From Halochromatium salexigens (GTDB taxonomy: Bacteria > Pseudomonadota > Gammaproteobacteria > Chromatiales > Chromatiaceae), in assembly GCF_016653295.1 (NCBI RefSeq), contig NZ_NHSF01000059.1:326162-390161 (forward strand): a DNA stretch of 64,000 bases, read 5' to 3'. Below the pieces are notes generated by a model. The model was not told where the DNA came from. It searched no databases and saw only the letters and a list, made by a program, of their open reading frames with translations. The first letter of the stretch is position 1. Each line of letters starts with the position of its first letter. A program made the position numbers and the translations under genes. Positions 25,231 to 34,717 of the stretch are shown here, piece by piece.

Positions 25231-26139
25231 TCAGCGATCCCCCCGCAACGCCCGCACCCGCTCAGCGTTGTCGCTCGCCAGCGCGTAGTGCTTGGGCGAG
25301 AGCCGCAACGCCTGGTCGAAGAAGGATTCGGCGTCGTCCAGGCGCCCGGAGACCATGGCGATGTAGCCGACATCGTTGTAGGCCTCGGGCAGGTCTTGCA
25401 CCTTGCCCAGGGCCTGCAGCGCGTCCCGATAGCGGCCTTGGCGCGCGTAGACCAGGGCCAGGTTGCGCCAGGCCAGGCGGTAGTCGGGGTTGCGTTCGCG
25501 CGCCTTCTCGAAGGCGGCGATGGCGCCGGCGTTGTCGCCGGCCAGGTAGCGCGAGTAGCCCAGGTTGTTGTGCAGCATCGGCGAGCTGGGCGCCAGCGCC
25601 AGGGCCGCTTCGTAATGGCGTTTGGCGCTGGGATAGTCGCGCCTGAGGTCGGCGAGCACGCCCAGGCCATTGTGGGCGCGCGCCAGGCGGGGGTCCTCGC
25701 GCACGGCGGCGCGCAGCAGCTCGGTGGCCTCGGCATAGTCGCGCTGGCGGGTGAGCAGGATGCCGAGCCCGGCTAGGGCGTCGGCATGGCGCGCATCGGC
25801 CTGCAGGGCTTGGCGGTAGGCGAGCGCGGCGCGTTGGCGGTCGCCGCGCGCCTCGTGGATGCCGCCAATGCGGGTGAAGGCCTCGGCGTTCTCGGGGTCC
25901 ATGCGCGCGGCCTGCACATAGAAGAACAGCGCCCGGTCGAGTTCGCCCTGGCTGAGCGCGCTGTCGCCGGCGCTCAGCGCCTCGGCGGCGGTCTCGGGCA
26001 TGCCGGCGGCGCCCGCGAAGGGGCCCTCGCCGCCGGGCGAGAGCGTCTCGCAGCCGCTGAGCAGCAGCAGGCCGAGCAGCAGGCTGAGCAGGCTGGCGGT
26101 GCGCGCAAGCCCGCGCGTGGGTTGTCTAGAAGCCGCCAC
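25231..26139 (-). CDS. tadD: TPR lipoprotein TadD
   Basis: 302 residues. Signal sequence ending in a lipobox (LLLLSGC) for acylation at Cys ~29, then about six tetratricopeptide units (for example AEAFTRIGGIHEARGDRQRA, ARAHNGLGVLADLRRDYPSA, YNDVGYIAMVSGRLDDAESF). TadD is the outer-membrane pilotin-like lipoprotein of the Tad machine and helps the secretin. The start overlaps the tadC end by 14 bases. Gene order and lipobox make the call secure. Confidence 0.88.
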   Translation of the reverse strand: MAASRQPTRGLARTASLLSLLLGLLLLSGCETLSPGGEGPFAGAAGMPETAAEALSAGDSALSQGELDRALFFYVQAARMDPENAEAFTRIGGIHEARGDRQRAALAYRQALQADARHADALAGLGILLTRQRDYAEATELLRAAVREDPRLARAHNGLGVLADLRRDYPSAKRHYEAALALAPSSPMLHNNLGYSRYLAGDNAGAIAAFEKARERNPDYRLAWRNLALVYARQGRYRDALQALGKVQDLPEAYNDVGYIAMVSGRLDDAESFFDQALRLSPKHYALASDNAERVRALRGDR

Positions 26140-27109
26140 TGAAGCTTCTCCCGATATCCATGATCGGTGGCATGACGGCGATGATCAAGAACGCTGGGAT
26201 CATGAACAAGCCGATGGGGATGAGCATCTTGTTACCGACCTTGGCCGCCTGTTCTTCGGCGGCCTTGAGGCGTTTGTCGCGCATGTCGTCGGAGAAGATG
26301 CGCAGGGTGTTGGCGATGCTGGTGCCGAAGCGGATGGCTTGGATCAGGGTGCCGACCAGGGATTTGATCTCCTCCACGCCGGCACGCTGGACCATGTCCT
26401 CGAGCGCGGTCTTGGTATCGAGGCCGGCGCGCATCTGCACCATGGTCAGGGTGAACTCCTTGGCCAGCTCTGGATGCTGGTGGTCGATCTCCCTGGCGAC
26501 GCGTTGGATGGCGGCGGTCAGTCCCAAGCCAGCCTCGACGCAGACCACCATCATGTCCAGCGCCTCGGGCAGCGCGCGGCGCAGCACGGTCTGGCGTTTG
26601 CGCACGCGCTTGGCGAGCCAGGAGTCGGGCAGCAGCAGGCCGATGGATAGGGTCAGGCCAACGAGCATGAACAGCGTGCTTTGGTCCATGCCGAGCAGCC
26701 ACAGGCTGACACCGACCACTAACGGCAGCACCAGCATACCGACGATTTTGGTGGCGAAGAAGATCGGCGCGGCGCGGTTGGAGCGAAAGCCGGCCTGGGT
26801 GAGCTTGATGACGATGCGCCCGCGCTTGCGCGCATCCAGCGGCACCAACCCCTGCCCCAAGCGCTCGAGCAGGCGCAATGTGTTGGGGTCGCGATCGGGT
26901 GTGACGGCACCGATCGCGGCCTCGTACTCGGCGACCTGGGCATCGAGGCGGCGCTTGACCGGATCGTTCCAGGCCCGCATCAGCCAGGCGATGACCAAGC
27001 TGATCAGGAAGACCGCGAGCGCGCTACCGCCCACCACGCCGAGGCGCAGCAGGTCGACGTTTTCTGCCCAGCGGTTCAACGCCTCGGTGAGTGATGCGAG
27101 TAGATCCAT
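26126..27109 (-). CDS. tadC: Inner-membrane platform protein TadC
   Basis: 327 residues, T2SSF (GspF) family. Transmembrane segments near residues 20-45 (GVVGGSALAVFLISLVIAWL), 125-170 and the C-terminal end (MLIPIGLFMIPAFLIIAVMP). The cytosolic core has LPEALDMMVVCVEAGLGLTA and FGTSIANTLRIFSDDMRDKR, typical of TadC. It pairs with TadB as a platform for the TadA ATPase. It is 6 bases from tadB. Confidence 0.92.
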   Translation of the reverse strand: MDLLASLTEALNRWAENVDLLRLGVVGGSALAVFLISLVIAWLMRAWNDPVKRRLDAQVAEYEAAIGAVTPDRDPNTLRLLERLGQGLVPLDARKRGRIVIKLTQAGFRSNRAAPIFFATKIVGMLVLPLVVGVSLWLLGMDQSTLFMLVGLTLSIGLLLPDSWLAKRVRKRQTVLRRALPEALDMMVVCVEAGLGLTAAIQRVAREIDHQHPELAKEFTLTMVQMRAGLDTKTALEDMVQRAGVEEIKSLVGTLIQAIRFGTSIANTLRIFSDDMRDKRLKAAEEQAAKVGNKMLIPIGLFMIPAFLIIAVMPPIMDIGRSFSGGF

Positions 27110-27115
27110 GTTGGC

Positions 27116-28090
27116 CTAGATCTCGACCTTGACCAGCCGCCAGAGGACGAATGCGCCCATGGCCACCAGGCCCAGCGCGACGTAGATCAGCAGCCGGCCA
27201 AGCTCAGTGTCGAAAAAGCCGCTGATGTAGCCGGGCGAGATGAGTTCGAGCATGGCGGCGAGCGCAAAGGGCATGGAGCCGACGATCCAGGCCGCGACCT
27301 TGTTGCTGGCGGTGAGGGTCTTGAGCTGGCGCTGGAAGCGAAAGCGTTGACGCGCGAGGTGTTCGAGCTGATCGACCACATGTGCGAGGTTACCGCCGGT
27401 CTCGCGCTGGATCATGATGGCGGTGTTGAGGGTGGCGATGGTCGGGCTCGGTACGCGCTCGCTGAGACCATCGAGCGCGGCGCGGATCTCGCCGCCGTAG
27501 TTGAGGTCGGTGTAGACGATGCCGAATTCTGCCGGCACGACGCCGTCCATGTCGTCGGCGACGATTTTCAGAGACTGCGTCAGCGGCAGGCCGGCACGCA
27601 GGCTGCGCGCGAGCATCGAGAGTACATCGGGCAGTTCCTGCTCGACCTGTTGCAGGCGCTTTTGCTTGCGCACTTGCAGCAGCACCAGCGGCAGGCTGGT
27701 GGCGAGCAGAGCGCTCGGCGCCGCCGCCACTGGCAGTTCGGCAATCTGCCAGGTCAGCAAGGCGGTGCCAAGACCGAGGGCGAGCATGAACAGCAGGAGC
27801 TGGTAGGCCGGGCGCGACACGCCGGCCTGATCGAGCTGTTTGCGCAACGGTTGCAGGGCGTCGGAGAGTTCGAGCCGCCGCTCCAAGGGCGAGAGTTTCT
27901 GCAGATAGCTTTGGCGCAGCAAGGAGATGGTCGGCCGATCGTCCAGCTCATCGCCGGCGAGCATCCTGACGCGCGCGCGCAGACGCCGCTGATGCCGCGC
28001 CTCTTCGCTCAGGGTCCAGGCGGCGAGCCCCAGCAAGAGCAGCGCCACGCTGAGGAAAACGACGAGCAGGATGAGCGCGCGAGTACTCAT
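27116..28090 (-). CDS. tadB: Inner-membrane platform protein TadB
   Basis: 324 residues, T2SSF family. N-terminal helix (LILLVVFLSVALLLLGLAAW), central pair of helices and C-terminal helices (LLIYVALGLVAMGAFVLWRL). The core block LPDVLSMLARSLRAGLPLTQ followed by MIQRETGGNLAHVVDQLEHL is the TadB signature. It acts with TadC below the pilus. It begins 6 bases after tadA ends. Confidence 0.92.
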   Translation of the reverse strand: MSTRALILLVVFLSVALLLLGLAAWTLSEEARHQRRLRARVRMLAGDELDDRPTISLLRQSYLQKLSPLERRLELSDALQPLRKQLDQAGVSRPAYQLLLFMLALGLGTALLTWQIAELPVAAAPSALLATSLPLVLLQVRKQKRLQQVEQELPDVLSMLARSLRAGLPLTQSLKIVADDMDGVVPAEFGIVYTDLNYGGEIRAALDGLSERVPSPTIATLNTAIMIQRETGGNLAHVVDQLEHLARQRFRFQRQLKTLTASNKVAAWIVGSMPFALAAMLELISPGYISGFFDTELGRLLIYVALGLVAMGAFVLWRLVKVEI

Positions 28091-28096
28091 TAGCCG

Positions 28097-29563
28097 CTAA
28101 TGCAAGCCGCCGCCCAGCGACGGGCCTTGGGTATTGAACACGCTGACATCGAGCTGGATGCCGCGCTGGCGCAGGCGCTCGTAGCACTTGGGCACGAGGC
28201 CAGTGGGCTTGAAATCGCCGAGCACATTGCCCTCGGTGTCGATGCCCCGGCGCTCGAACTGGAAGATGGTGGCGGTGGTGATCATCTCGCCTTCCATACC
28301 TTGCACCTCGTCGATGCTGATCACCCGGCGCTTGCCGTCTTGCTGGCGCTCGAGCTGGATGAGGATGTCGAGCGCCGAGGTGACCTGCCCGCGCAGAGGC
28401 TTGGTGGGCAGGTTGAAGCCGGCCATGGCAACCATGGTCTCGAGCCGCGAGAGGGCATCGCGGGCGGTGTTGGCGTGGATGGTGGTGAGCGAGCCGTCAT
28501 GGCCGGTGTTCATCGCCTGCAGCATATCGAGCGCCTCGCTGCCACGGATCTCGCCGAGGACGATGCGATCGGGGCGCATGCGCAGGGCGTTGCGTACCAG
28601 GTCGCGCTGATTGACCTCGCCCTTGTCTTCCATGTTGGCCGGGCGGGTCTCCAGGCGCACGACATGCGGCTGCTGCATTTGCAGCTCGGCGGAGTCCTCG
28701 ATGGTGACGATGCGCTCATCGGAGGGGATCTCGGCCGAGAGCACGTTGAGCATCGTGGTCTTACCCGAGCCGGTGCCACCGGAGATGATCACGTTCAGCC
28801 GCGCCTCGACCACGGCGGCGAGGAACTGCGACATGGGGCGGCTGAAGGCATGGTATTCCAAGAGCCGTTCCATGGTCAGGCGCTCGACCGGGAAGCGACG
28901 AATCGAGAGGCTCGGCCCGTCGATCGCCAGCGGCGGGATGATGGCGTTGACGCGCGAGCCGTCCGCCAAGCGCGCGTCGACCATGGGCGAGGATTCGTCG
29001 ATGCGCCGGCCGACGCTCGAGACGATGCGCTCGATGATGGTCATCAGATGGTTGTTGCTGTCGAAGGCGACCGGCGTGCGCTCGAGCTTGCCGCGGCGCT
29101 CGACATAGATATCGGCGTAGCCGTTGACCAAGATATCCGACACCGTCGGGTCCTTGAGCAGGATCTCGAGCGGTCCCAGGCCGAGGACTTCGTCTTGGAT
29201 TTCGTTGATGATGCGCGAGCGCGTGGCTTGCGGAACCCCGACTGGCGGCGGGTTCTCCGCCATCAGTCGCTCGCAGGTGTCGCCAATCTGGCGCTGGGCT
29301 TCGGCGGGCTCCAGGTTCGTCGTCTGGCTCAGGTCGAGCGCCTTGACCAGGGCCTCGAAGAGGGTGCGCTTCCATTCCAGCTCGATGCCAGAGAGGACAG
29401 TGCTGCCCGTGCTCAGGGTGCGCGCCCAGACCTGCCTCGGCTTCGACTTCGCCGGCAGCTGGCTCGAGGCTGGTTGGTTGGCGGGCGGCTGAGCGACCGG
29501 TGGCGGGTTCGGCTCCGGGGGTCGGTCGGCGCTCAAGCGGCTCAATCGACGGCTGATGGGCAT
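28097..29563 (-). CDS. tadA: Pilus assembly ATPase TadA (CpaF)
   Basis: 488 residues, secretion ATPase of the VirB11/GspE superfamily. The N-terminal extension is Pro-rich ([16 protein letters not shown]). Then [20 protein letters not shown], Walker [15 protein letters not shown] (about residue 255-268), Asp box/Walker [21 protein letters not shown] and [20 protein letters not shown] (His box) are all intact. It powers Flp pilus assembly and retraction at the inner membrane. A 488-residue length fits CpaF. Confidence 0.96.
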   Translation of the reverse strand: MPISRRLSRLSADRPPEPNPPPVAQPPANQPASSQLPAKSKPRQVWARTLSTGSTVLSGIELEWKRTLFEALVKALDLSQTTNLEPAEAQRQIGDTCERLMAENPPPVGVPQATRSRIINEIQDEVLGLGPLEILLKDPTVSDILVNGYADIYVERRGKLERTPVAFDSNNHLMTIIERIVSSVGRRIDESSPMVDARLADGSRVNAIIPPLAIDGPSLSIRRFPVERLTMERLLEYHAFSRPMSQFLAAVVEARLNVIISGGTGSGKTTMLNVLSAEIPSDERIVTIEDSAELQMQQPHVVRLETRPANMEDKGEVNQRDLVRNALRMRPDRIVLGEIRGSEALDMLQAMNTGHDGSLTTIHANTARDALSRLETMVAMAGFNLPTKPLRGQVTSALDILIQLERQQDGKRRVISIDEVQGMEGEMITTATIFQFERRGIDTEGNVLGDFKPTGLVPKCYERLRQRGIQLDVSVFNTQGPSLGGGLH

Positions 29564-29593
29564 GATGGGACTCCTTGATCGAATCGCCGCGCG

Positions 29594-30805
29594 TCAAGCC
29601 GGCTGACGTTTGAGGAAACTTAGCCATCCCCGCTGTTGCTGTTCGTGCGGTTCCTCGCCCGAGATCAACGCCCGACTGGTGAGCACTTCGGCCAGGTTCG
29701 TCAGCCCAATGCCGAGGGGCGATTTCGGCGCTTTCTCGCACACCGGCTCGCCGAGATTGATGCTCTCGGAGGCGCGCACATAATCATTGGGCAGGGTTTG
29801 GATGGCCAATGTCGGGAACACGTCGCGAAAATCGTTGAAGCTCAGCTCGGCGCGGCGATCATAGCGGTTGATGACCAGCAGTAAGCGGTCGCTGTCGATA
29901 TTCAACCGCTTGTGCAGCAAAAAGATCAAGCGTTTGGTCTCGTGCAGATGGGCGATGGTCTGCTGAGTGGCCAAGGCGATGACATCCGAGCGCTGCAGGA
30001 TGGCGGCGATGGCGGCATCGATGCGATGTGGGAGGTCCACCAGGATGTTGCTGTAGATGCCATTGATGGTCTCGAACATCGCCTCGACACGGGCCGGGCT
30101 GACATCCTCCGGGATGATGATCTCGTCCATGGCGGCAGCGAGCAGATGCACCTGCGTGTCGTGGCGTTGAATATAGGCGCGCAAGGCGACCTCGTCGAGC
30201 GATTCGACGAATTGCAGCGCCTTGATCAGCCCGTCGCGCACCTTGAGATCGAGATAGGTGGGCAGACCGCCGAACTGGAAGTCGAAATCCATCAACAGCA
30301 GGCGCGGATCAGCACGCGCGCGCAGGGCCATGGCGATGGCGACATTGGCCGCGATCAGGCTCGCGCCGCTGCCGCCCTTGGTGTTCATGAACGAGATCAG
30401 CCGCGAGCCGGCGGCGCCACGCCGGGCGCGCTCCTCGCGCACGAGGCGCGCGATGGCGTTCGCGGTCTCCTCGGCCTGCAGCGGCAAGGTGAAGACATCG
30501 CGCACGCCCATGCGCATGGCCGTGCGCAGGAAGTCCATATCGTTGTTCGGGGTGATGATGAACAGCGGTGGGCGTGGATTGGGGATGGTCTCGATCAGCT
30601 CCCAGACGCCCTCGCGCCAGTCGGCATTGACGCAGCAGAGGATGGCATCCGGCAACGGGTACAGGGCCTCGTCCGGCAGGCTGTTGCTCGGCGCGACATA
30701 GGGCGTGAGCGTCAGCATCTGCTGCGACTCGGCAAGCTGCTGCGTGAGTTCCTCGACCCTCTCGGGCGAGCGGCCGACGATGAGAAGCTCAAGGGAGACG
30801 AGCAT
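29594..30805 (-). CDS. tadZ: Pilus localisation ATPase TadZ (CpaE)
   Basis: 403 residues from the ATG at 30803-30805; a TTG two codons earlier would overlap the preceding gene. An atypical receiver-like N terminus (SLELLIVGRSPERVEELTQQ; NADWREGVWELI) is followed by a MinD/ParA-like ATPase: SFMNTKGGSGASLIAANVAI (deviant Walker A KGGSGAS), LLLMDFDFQFGGLPTYLDLK and ILVDLPHRID. TadZ/CpaE places the Tad apparatus at the pole. The Ser at the end of the P-loop (family often Thr) is tolerable. It sits 2 bases after the lipoprotein gene. Confidence 0.92.
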   Translation of the reverse strand: MLVSLELLIVGRSPERVEELTQQLAESQQMLTLTPYVAPSNSLPDEALYPLPDAILCCVNADWREGVWELIETIPNPRPPLFIITPNNDMDFLRTAMRMGVRDVFTLPLQAEETANAIARLVREERARRGAAGSRLISFMNTKGGSGASLIAANVAIAMALRARADPRLLLMDFDFQFGGLPTYLDLKVRDGLIKALQFVESLDEVALRAYIQRHDTQVHLLAAAMDEIIIPEDVSPARVEAMFETINGIYSNILVDLPHRIDAAIAAILQRSDVIALATQQTIAHLHETKRLIFLLHKRLNIDSDRLLLVINRYDRRAELSFNDFRDVFPTLAIQTLPNDYVRASESINLGEPVCEKAPKSPLGIGLTNLAEVLTSRALISGEEPHEQQQRGWLSFLKRQPA

Positions 30806-30807
30806 GG

Positions 30808-31050
30808 TCAATTTCCGCCGATATCACCGAGATCGCCGAGGTCGTCGAGCGTACCGGTTTGTTCCCGATAGGCATCAAAGGCCTTCCTAGACTTTTCGCC
30901 ATCGAGTCCAGGCGCCTCGCGTGATGGGTCAGCCGTTTGCAGAGCGATCATGTGACGCACGGACTCGCCGAAGGGCGGGTCGAGCACGGTCGGCTCGGCG
31001 CAGCCGGTGAGCAGAACAGCGGCGATGGATAAGGAGAGTAAGAACTTCAT
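30808..31050 (-). CDS. Small lipoprotein of the tad cluster
   Basis: 80 residues. Signal sequence MKFLLSLSIAAVLLTGC gives a lipobox LLTGC at Cys 17. The mature part (AEPTVLDPPFGESVRHMIAL) resembles the conserved PPFG..V......Q pattern of small Tad lipoproteins found between rcpA and tadZ (sometimes called tadX-like or CpaD fragment). It probably sits at the outer membrane with the secretin. Only 15 bases separate it from rcpA. Confidence 0.75.
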   Translation of the reverse strand: MKFLLSLSIAAVLLTGCAEPTVLDPPFGESVRHMIALQTADPSREAPGLDGEKSRKAFDAYREQTGTLDDLGDLGDIGGN

Positions 31051-31065
31051 GGCTGTCAGCTCATT

Positions 31066-32925
31066 TTACAAATCATGTCCGAAGGGACCCTCGGAGCCGC
31101 GTTTGTCTGGTCCGAGACGGCCCTTGCCCTGCCCTGCTGCTGTACTGCTTGGTCGGTCTCCATCTGGGGTGCCATAGAGACGCCCCTGCAGATAGAACTC
31201 GACATCGCCTGGATCAACGAAGTCTTCGGTCGGCAATTTGACTAAATCAGGATCGTACGGCCGTGCGAGGCGTGGCGTAACAAAAATGACCAGTTCAGTT
31301 TGGCGTTTTTGGAATTGCTGACTACGGAATAGACTCCCTAGGACTGGAAGATCGCCGAGGCCGGGATAGCGATTGCCGCTACTGCGTGCGGTTTCACTGA
31401 GTAGACCAGCGATGGCGATAGTCTGCCCGCTGGGCACTTCAACGGTTGCATCCGCACCACGCTTACGCAGGCTTGGCACTGCCAGTGAGGAGCCACCGCC
31501 TCCGACAACTAAAGCTGCTTCATCACTGAGTTCGGAGACTGAAACGTTGACCTTAAGACTAATTAAACCATTACCAAGCACAATAGGTAAGAATTGAAGT
31601 TGAATTCCGAATGGCTCGAATTCGATGCTCGTGCTTTGGAACTGACCGTCATCCGTTCCGCTTCCATTAAAAACTGGTACTGGAAATTCGCCACCCGAAA
31701 GAAATTCGGCTTTTTGCCCGCTTAGGGTGGTCAAGTTCGGTTCTGCCAGAATGCGCGCAAGTCCTTGGGACTGTGCAATATCTAACGCGACGGTAGTGCC
31801 AAGAAAATTACCACCAAGCAGTTCAAGTACCGCGCCCGTAGACGGCAAGACCATGCCTCCGATGATTTCTCTTGCGCCAAAACTTCCACTGTTATTTTGA
31901 CTAAAATCTTGACGGCCAGATTGAGTAAACCCCTCACGGCCGGCTTGAGTGAACGCTTGACCGCCAGCCTGGCCGAAACGCTCTCCTCCGAATTGATTAA
32001 AGCGCTGATTGGTCGTTTGACTGCTGTTAAAAGGTGATCCGTTGGTAACACCATTCACAGAGGTAGACCGTGAACTTGCGCCGAACCCTGAATCAACCCT
32101 GGAGCCGGCGCTTGCATCAAAACTCGAGCCAGCACTTGTATCAAAACGTGAACCAGCGCTCGAGTCAAAACGCGAGCCGGCGCTCGAGTCAAAACGTGTA
32201 CCCGCAGTTTGACTCAAGCTGCCTGTGTTAGCATTCCTCATCAGGTCGATCTTGACATCACCGCCGTCATACATGCCGATGAAATCAATTCCCATCTGTT
32301 TGCCGAACGAGCGTTGAACCTCGGCGACTCTGACCTCAAGCAGGACTTGCTGGGCGCCACCAACCTGCAACAGGTTGATGACCGTGCCGTCTTCGCCAGT
32401 AAAGCTCTTCGCTATCCGCACGGCGGCATCGAGCCGGCTTGGACTGGACGCTTCGCCGCTGAGCACGACAGCGCCTTGAGCAGATGAGACCCGAATCTCC
32501 TCCTTGGGCAGGAACTGATGAAACTTGGCTTTGAGCGTCTGCAGATCGTGCGTCACTTCGAGACCGATCTGGCGCCTGACACGATCGCCCTCGCCCCAGA
32601 GGATCATGTTCGTGGTGCCGAGTTCCTTGCCGTTGATGTAGATCTCGCGCTCGTTGATCGAGAGGATATCGGCGATGGCAGGGTTACCGAGCGAGATGCG
32701 GGCCGCCGGCACGGGCAGTTCGAGCACGCGCGATTTGTTGAGCGGTACGGTGATGGTGCCTTGATCGAGTTGCGGGCTCGGGCGCACCGAGTCCCAGGGG
32801 CCATTCGCCTGCGCGGGCAGCACGAGGAGAATGATCGCCTGCAACGCTAGCAGCCTGGTGAACCAGCGCAGCCGGTGCTGACGCCATTGATTGCGCACCG
32901 CAGGCTGTCTGTTGCAAGCGTTCAT
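31066..32925 (-). CDS. rcpA: Outer-membrane secretin RcpA (CpaC) with a repeat insert
   Basis: 619 residues. Signal peptide (LLALQAIILLVLPAQA), pilus N-domain (VPAARISLGNPAIADILSIN), BON-like region (LQTLKAKFHQFLPKEEIRVS), start of the secretin (VNLLQVGGAQQVLLEVRVAE type), and secretin C domain (ILAEPNLTTLSGQKAEFLSG then GGEFPVP, VPSGQTIAIAGLLSE, LGDLPVLGSLFRSQQFQKRQ). Between residues ~235 and 355 lies a Ser/Gly/Asn/Gln-rich insert with tandem SAGSRFDS-like octapeptides and Q/G-rich FTQAGRE units, not a standard secretin feature. Its ATG overlaps the TGA of rcpC by 4 bases. It forms the pilus pore. Confidence 0.92.
   Translation of the reverse strand: MNACNRQPAVRNQWRQHRLRWFTRLLALQAIILLVLPAQANGPWDSVRPSPQLDQGTITVPLNKSRVLELPVPAARISLGNPAIADILSINEREIYINGKELGTTNMILWGEGDRVRRQIGLEVTHDLQTLKAKFHQFLPKEEIRVSSAQGAVVLSGEASSPSRLDAAVRIAKSFTGEDGTVINLLQVGGAQQVLLEVRVAEVQRSFGKQMGIDFIGMYDGGDVKIDLMRNANTGSLSQTAGTRFDSSAGSRFDSSAGSRFDTSAGSSFDASAGSRVDSGFGASSRSTSVNGVTNGSPFNSSQTTNQRFNQFGGERFGQAGGQAFTQAGREGFTQSGRQDFSQNNSGSFGAREIIGGMVLPSTGAVLELLGGNFLGTTVALDIAQSQGLARILAEPNLTTLSGQKAEFLSGGEFPVPVFNGSGTDDGQFQSTSIEFEPFGIQLQFLPIVLGNGLISLKVNVSVSELSDEAALVVGGGGSSLAVPSLRKRGADATVEVPSGQTIAIAGLLSETARSSGNRYPGLGDLPVLGSLFRSQQFQKRQTELVIFVTPRLARPYDPDLVKLPTEDFVDPGDVEFYLQGRLYGTPDGDRPSSTAAGQGKGRLGPDKRGSEGPFGHDL
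32102..32209 (-). repeat. Tandem 24-bp repeats in rcpA
   Basis: Four to five imperfect 24-base units, each encoding eight residues of type S-A-G-S-R-F-D-S. Related but more diverged Gly/Gln units continue to about 31900. The unit length keeps the frame, so copy number can vary freely. Confidence 0.85.
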
Positions 32926-33764
32926 TGACAATTTTGCCCAGTAAAGGTATCGCACTGATTTGTACCGCGAATCAGAGTCAGGGCCTGGGTGTCGAGTGGC
33001 TGCGTATCGGATTGATTGCGTAACAAAAACCGTACATTGTTGCCGCTCGCGGCAAGGGCCAGCAATTTTGCTTGCTCTGGCGTGACCTCGAGCGTCACCG
33101 TGCCAGGTGTTTGTACCTCATCGCTGATCGTCGCTCCGCGCGGATTCAGGCTTTGATCAAGCGCAAGCACCTTGATATTGCTCAATATCAATCGGTTACG
33201 CGGGGCATCGTTCAATCCACCCGAGCCTAGCAGGACATCGACCCGAGTGCCGGGGGTGAGCGATCTCATTTGACCGGCTGTGACGCCGATACCAAAGGTG
33301 ATAGCGCGCTTGCCTTCCGAGATAACCGACATCAGCGGTAACCTGTTGTCCTTGCTCAACCGCGTGGGCAGGAGGATGTCGCCCTCAGCGATTTCTCGGA
33401 TCACGAGATTGCCGAGGACCTCTTCAGGGCGGGCGAAGGCATCTCCCGGCCTCTCAACGGGTAATACATCGCGCACGGTGACATCGTCTCTCGTGACTTG
33501 AGTGCCGATCGGCAGCTCTCGCGCGGCTACCAACACGGGGGCGGTCTCCGGCTCCGGAGTTCTACCCCGCTCCGCTTCGAGCCGGGCTTGTTCTTCCGCC
33601 AGGCGGTCTATCTCGGCCTGCAAACGCTCTCGTTCGGCTCGCAACTCGGCTTCGGTTCTCGTGACTCGTGCTTGCTGAGTGTCCATCCAATCGTTAATGA
33701 GAAAGGCAACGCCAGCGGCGAGCGCGAGCGCGATGAGGATAACCGCTAGGCCACTGAGTTTCAT
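32922..33764 (-). CDS. rcpC: Pilus assembly protein RcpC (CpaB)
   Basis: 280 residues. One N-terminal membrane helix (LAVILIALALAAGVAFLIND), a Glu/Arg-rich coiled coil (residues ~32-70), an SAF domain (VLVAARELPIGTQVTRDDVT, GNLVIREIAEGDILLPTRLS) and the RcpC core (ITFGIGVTAGQMRSLTPGTR, VDVLLGSG, TVTLEVTPEQAKLLALAASG). CpaB/RcpC is a periplasmic protein that probably contacts the secretin. Coupled to rcpA by an ATGA overlap. Confidence 0.92.
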   Translation of the reverse strand: MKLSGLAVILIALALAAGVAFLINDWMDTQQARVTRTEAELRAERERLQAEIDRLAEEQARLEAERGRTPEPETAPVLVAARELPIGTQVTRDDVTVRDVLPVERPGDAFARPEEVLGNLVIREIAEGDILLPTRLSKDNRLPLMSVISEGKRAITFGIGVTAGQMRSLTPGTRVDVLLGSGGLNDAPRNRLILSNIKVLALDQSLNPRGATISDEVQTPGTVTLEVTPEQAKLLALAASGNNVRFLLRNQSDTQPLDTQALTLIRGTNQCDTFTGQNCQ

Positions 33765-33799
33765 CTAAACGACTACCCCGAATCGACATTCAGCAAGGC

Positions 33800-34348
33800 T
33801 CAATCGAAAAGAAACGGCGCCGCCAGAACCGCGCAGGCGATGGCTGGTGCCATCGGCAGACGAGCGCCCATTGATTCGTTCGGGCTGGGTCTCATGTAGA
33901 CGAACCGCCCAGAGGTGAACGAGGTTCGCGCCATCACCCGATAGCGAGCAAACGGCCCAGAGCGCCCCTGATGCCAGGCTGCGTAAACAGCGAACAGCAA
34001 CGCCACGACTGCGCCAATCGGATAGTAGAGTAACACGGCATGGAGGCTGAGTTCAGGCCCAAGAAAACACCCCAATGCAGCCATGAGCTTGAGATCACCG
34101 CCGCCAGTGAATCCGAGTAGGAAGCCGGGCAAGAGCAGCCCAAGAACGACAGCGAATCCAGCCATGGCACCGATTAGTCCGGGAAGACCACCTACGCCGA
34201 ATGCGAACAACAGCCCGAGCAGGCCAATAGTGAGGGTGAATTCGTTCGGGATGCGACGGGTCGCCAGATCAACAATCGAAGCGATCAGGACTGCGGCCAA
34301 TGCTGATACATGGGCAAGTGCAGAGACGGGAAAGTATAACTGGTCCAA
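33800..34348 (-). CDS. tadV: Prepilin peptidase TadV (CpaA)
   Basis: 182 residues, polytopic A24-type aspartic peptidase lacking the methylase domain. The two catalytic Asp are in IVDLATRRIPNE (residue ~27) and GFTGGGDLKLMAALG (residue ~84), the latter in the GxGD-like motif (GGGD). It cleaves the Flp pilin and the TadE/F pseudopilins at the membrane. The likely start is TTG at 34346-34348; no ATG is in frame nearby upstream. The C terminus (GRFVYMRPSPNESMGARLPM) is longer than in some TadV proteins. Confidence 0.88.
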   Translation of the reverse strand: MDQLYFPVSALAHVSALAAVLIASIVDLATRRIPNEFTLTIGLLGLLFAFGVGGLPGLIGAMAGFAVVLGLLLPGFLLGFTGGGDLKLMAALGCFLGPELSLHAVLLYYPIGAVVALLFAVYAAWHQGRSGPFARYRVMARTSFTSGRFVYMRPSPNESMGARLPMAPAIACAVLAAPFLFD

Positions 34349-34437
34349 AGTAGACCCATATCTGAAAAATTTCGATGCGAGCGACTACAGCTTCCGATTT
34401 TTCGCTCTTTACCAAAAATTATTATTTGCAAAAAAGA

Positions 34438-34463
34438 CGCAAGCTCGGTTGAACGAGCTTGCG
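34438..34463 (-). terminator. Hairpin terminator behind the flp pilin gene
   Basis: A perfect 10-base stem (34438-34447 with 34454-34463, core CGCAAGCTCG) and six-base loop, followed on the minus strand by a T run opposite the A run at 34430-34435. It lies about 60 bases beyond the flp stop codon and before tadV. Such a partial terminator would let pilin mRNA exceed that of the assembly genes. Confidence 0.8.
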
Positions 34464-34522
34464 CCTTTTCAGTACATATATAGAGCTGAAAACCTGTGAG
34501 TGTTACATGAACGTTCGCTTAG

Positions 34523-34717
34523 TCAGTCAGCTTTATTGATTGCGCTGGAGAGCTTGCTACCAACTTGATTAACCGCATCATTAACATTGTCACCGAGCAA
34601 GGCATAGGCAGCAATCGCAACACCAATCAGCACGGCGGCGACGATAACCCACTCGACCACCTCTGCCCCTTCTTCGTCTTTCCAAAGTTTACGTAAAAAC
34701 TGTTTCATCTTTGTCAC
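34523..34717 (-). CDS. flp: Flp/Fap type IVb pilin
   Basis: 64 residues. A basic leader (MTKMKQFLRKLWKDEEG) ends at the G/AEVVEW cleavage site with the invariant Glu at +5 region, followed by the hydrophobic stem VIVAAVLIGVAIAAYALLGD and a short polar tail. This is the standard size of the major Tad pilin. An AGGTG ribosome-binding site lies 6 bases before the ATG. First gene of the tad cluster; its terminator separates it from tadV. Confidence 0.95.
   Translation of the reverse strand: MTKMKQFLRKLWKDEEGAEVVEWVIVAAVLIGVAIAAYALLGDNVNDAVNQVGSKLSSAINKAD

Noticed and set aside
28100-29578. A 492-codon plus-strand frame opposite tadA
   Set aside because: It mirrors tadA exactly and shows no recognisable protein features; a GC-driven shadow.
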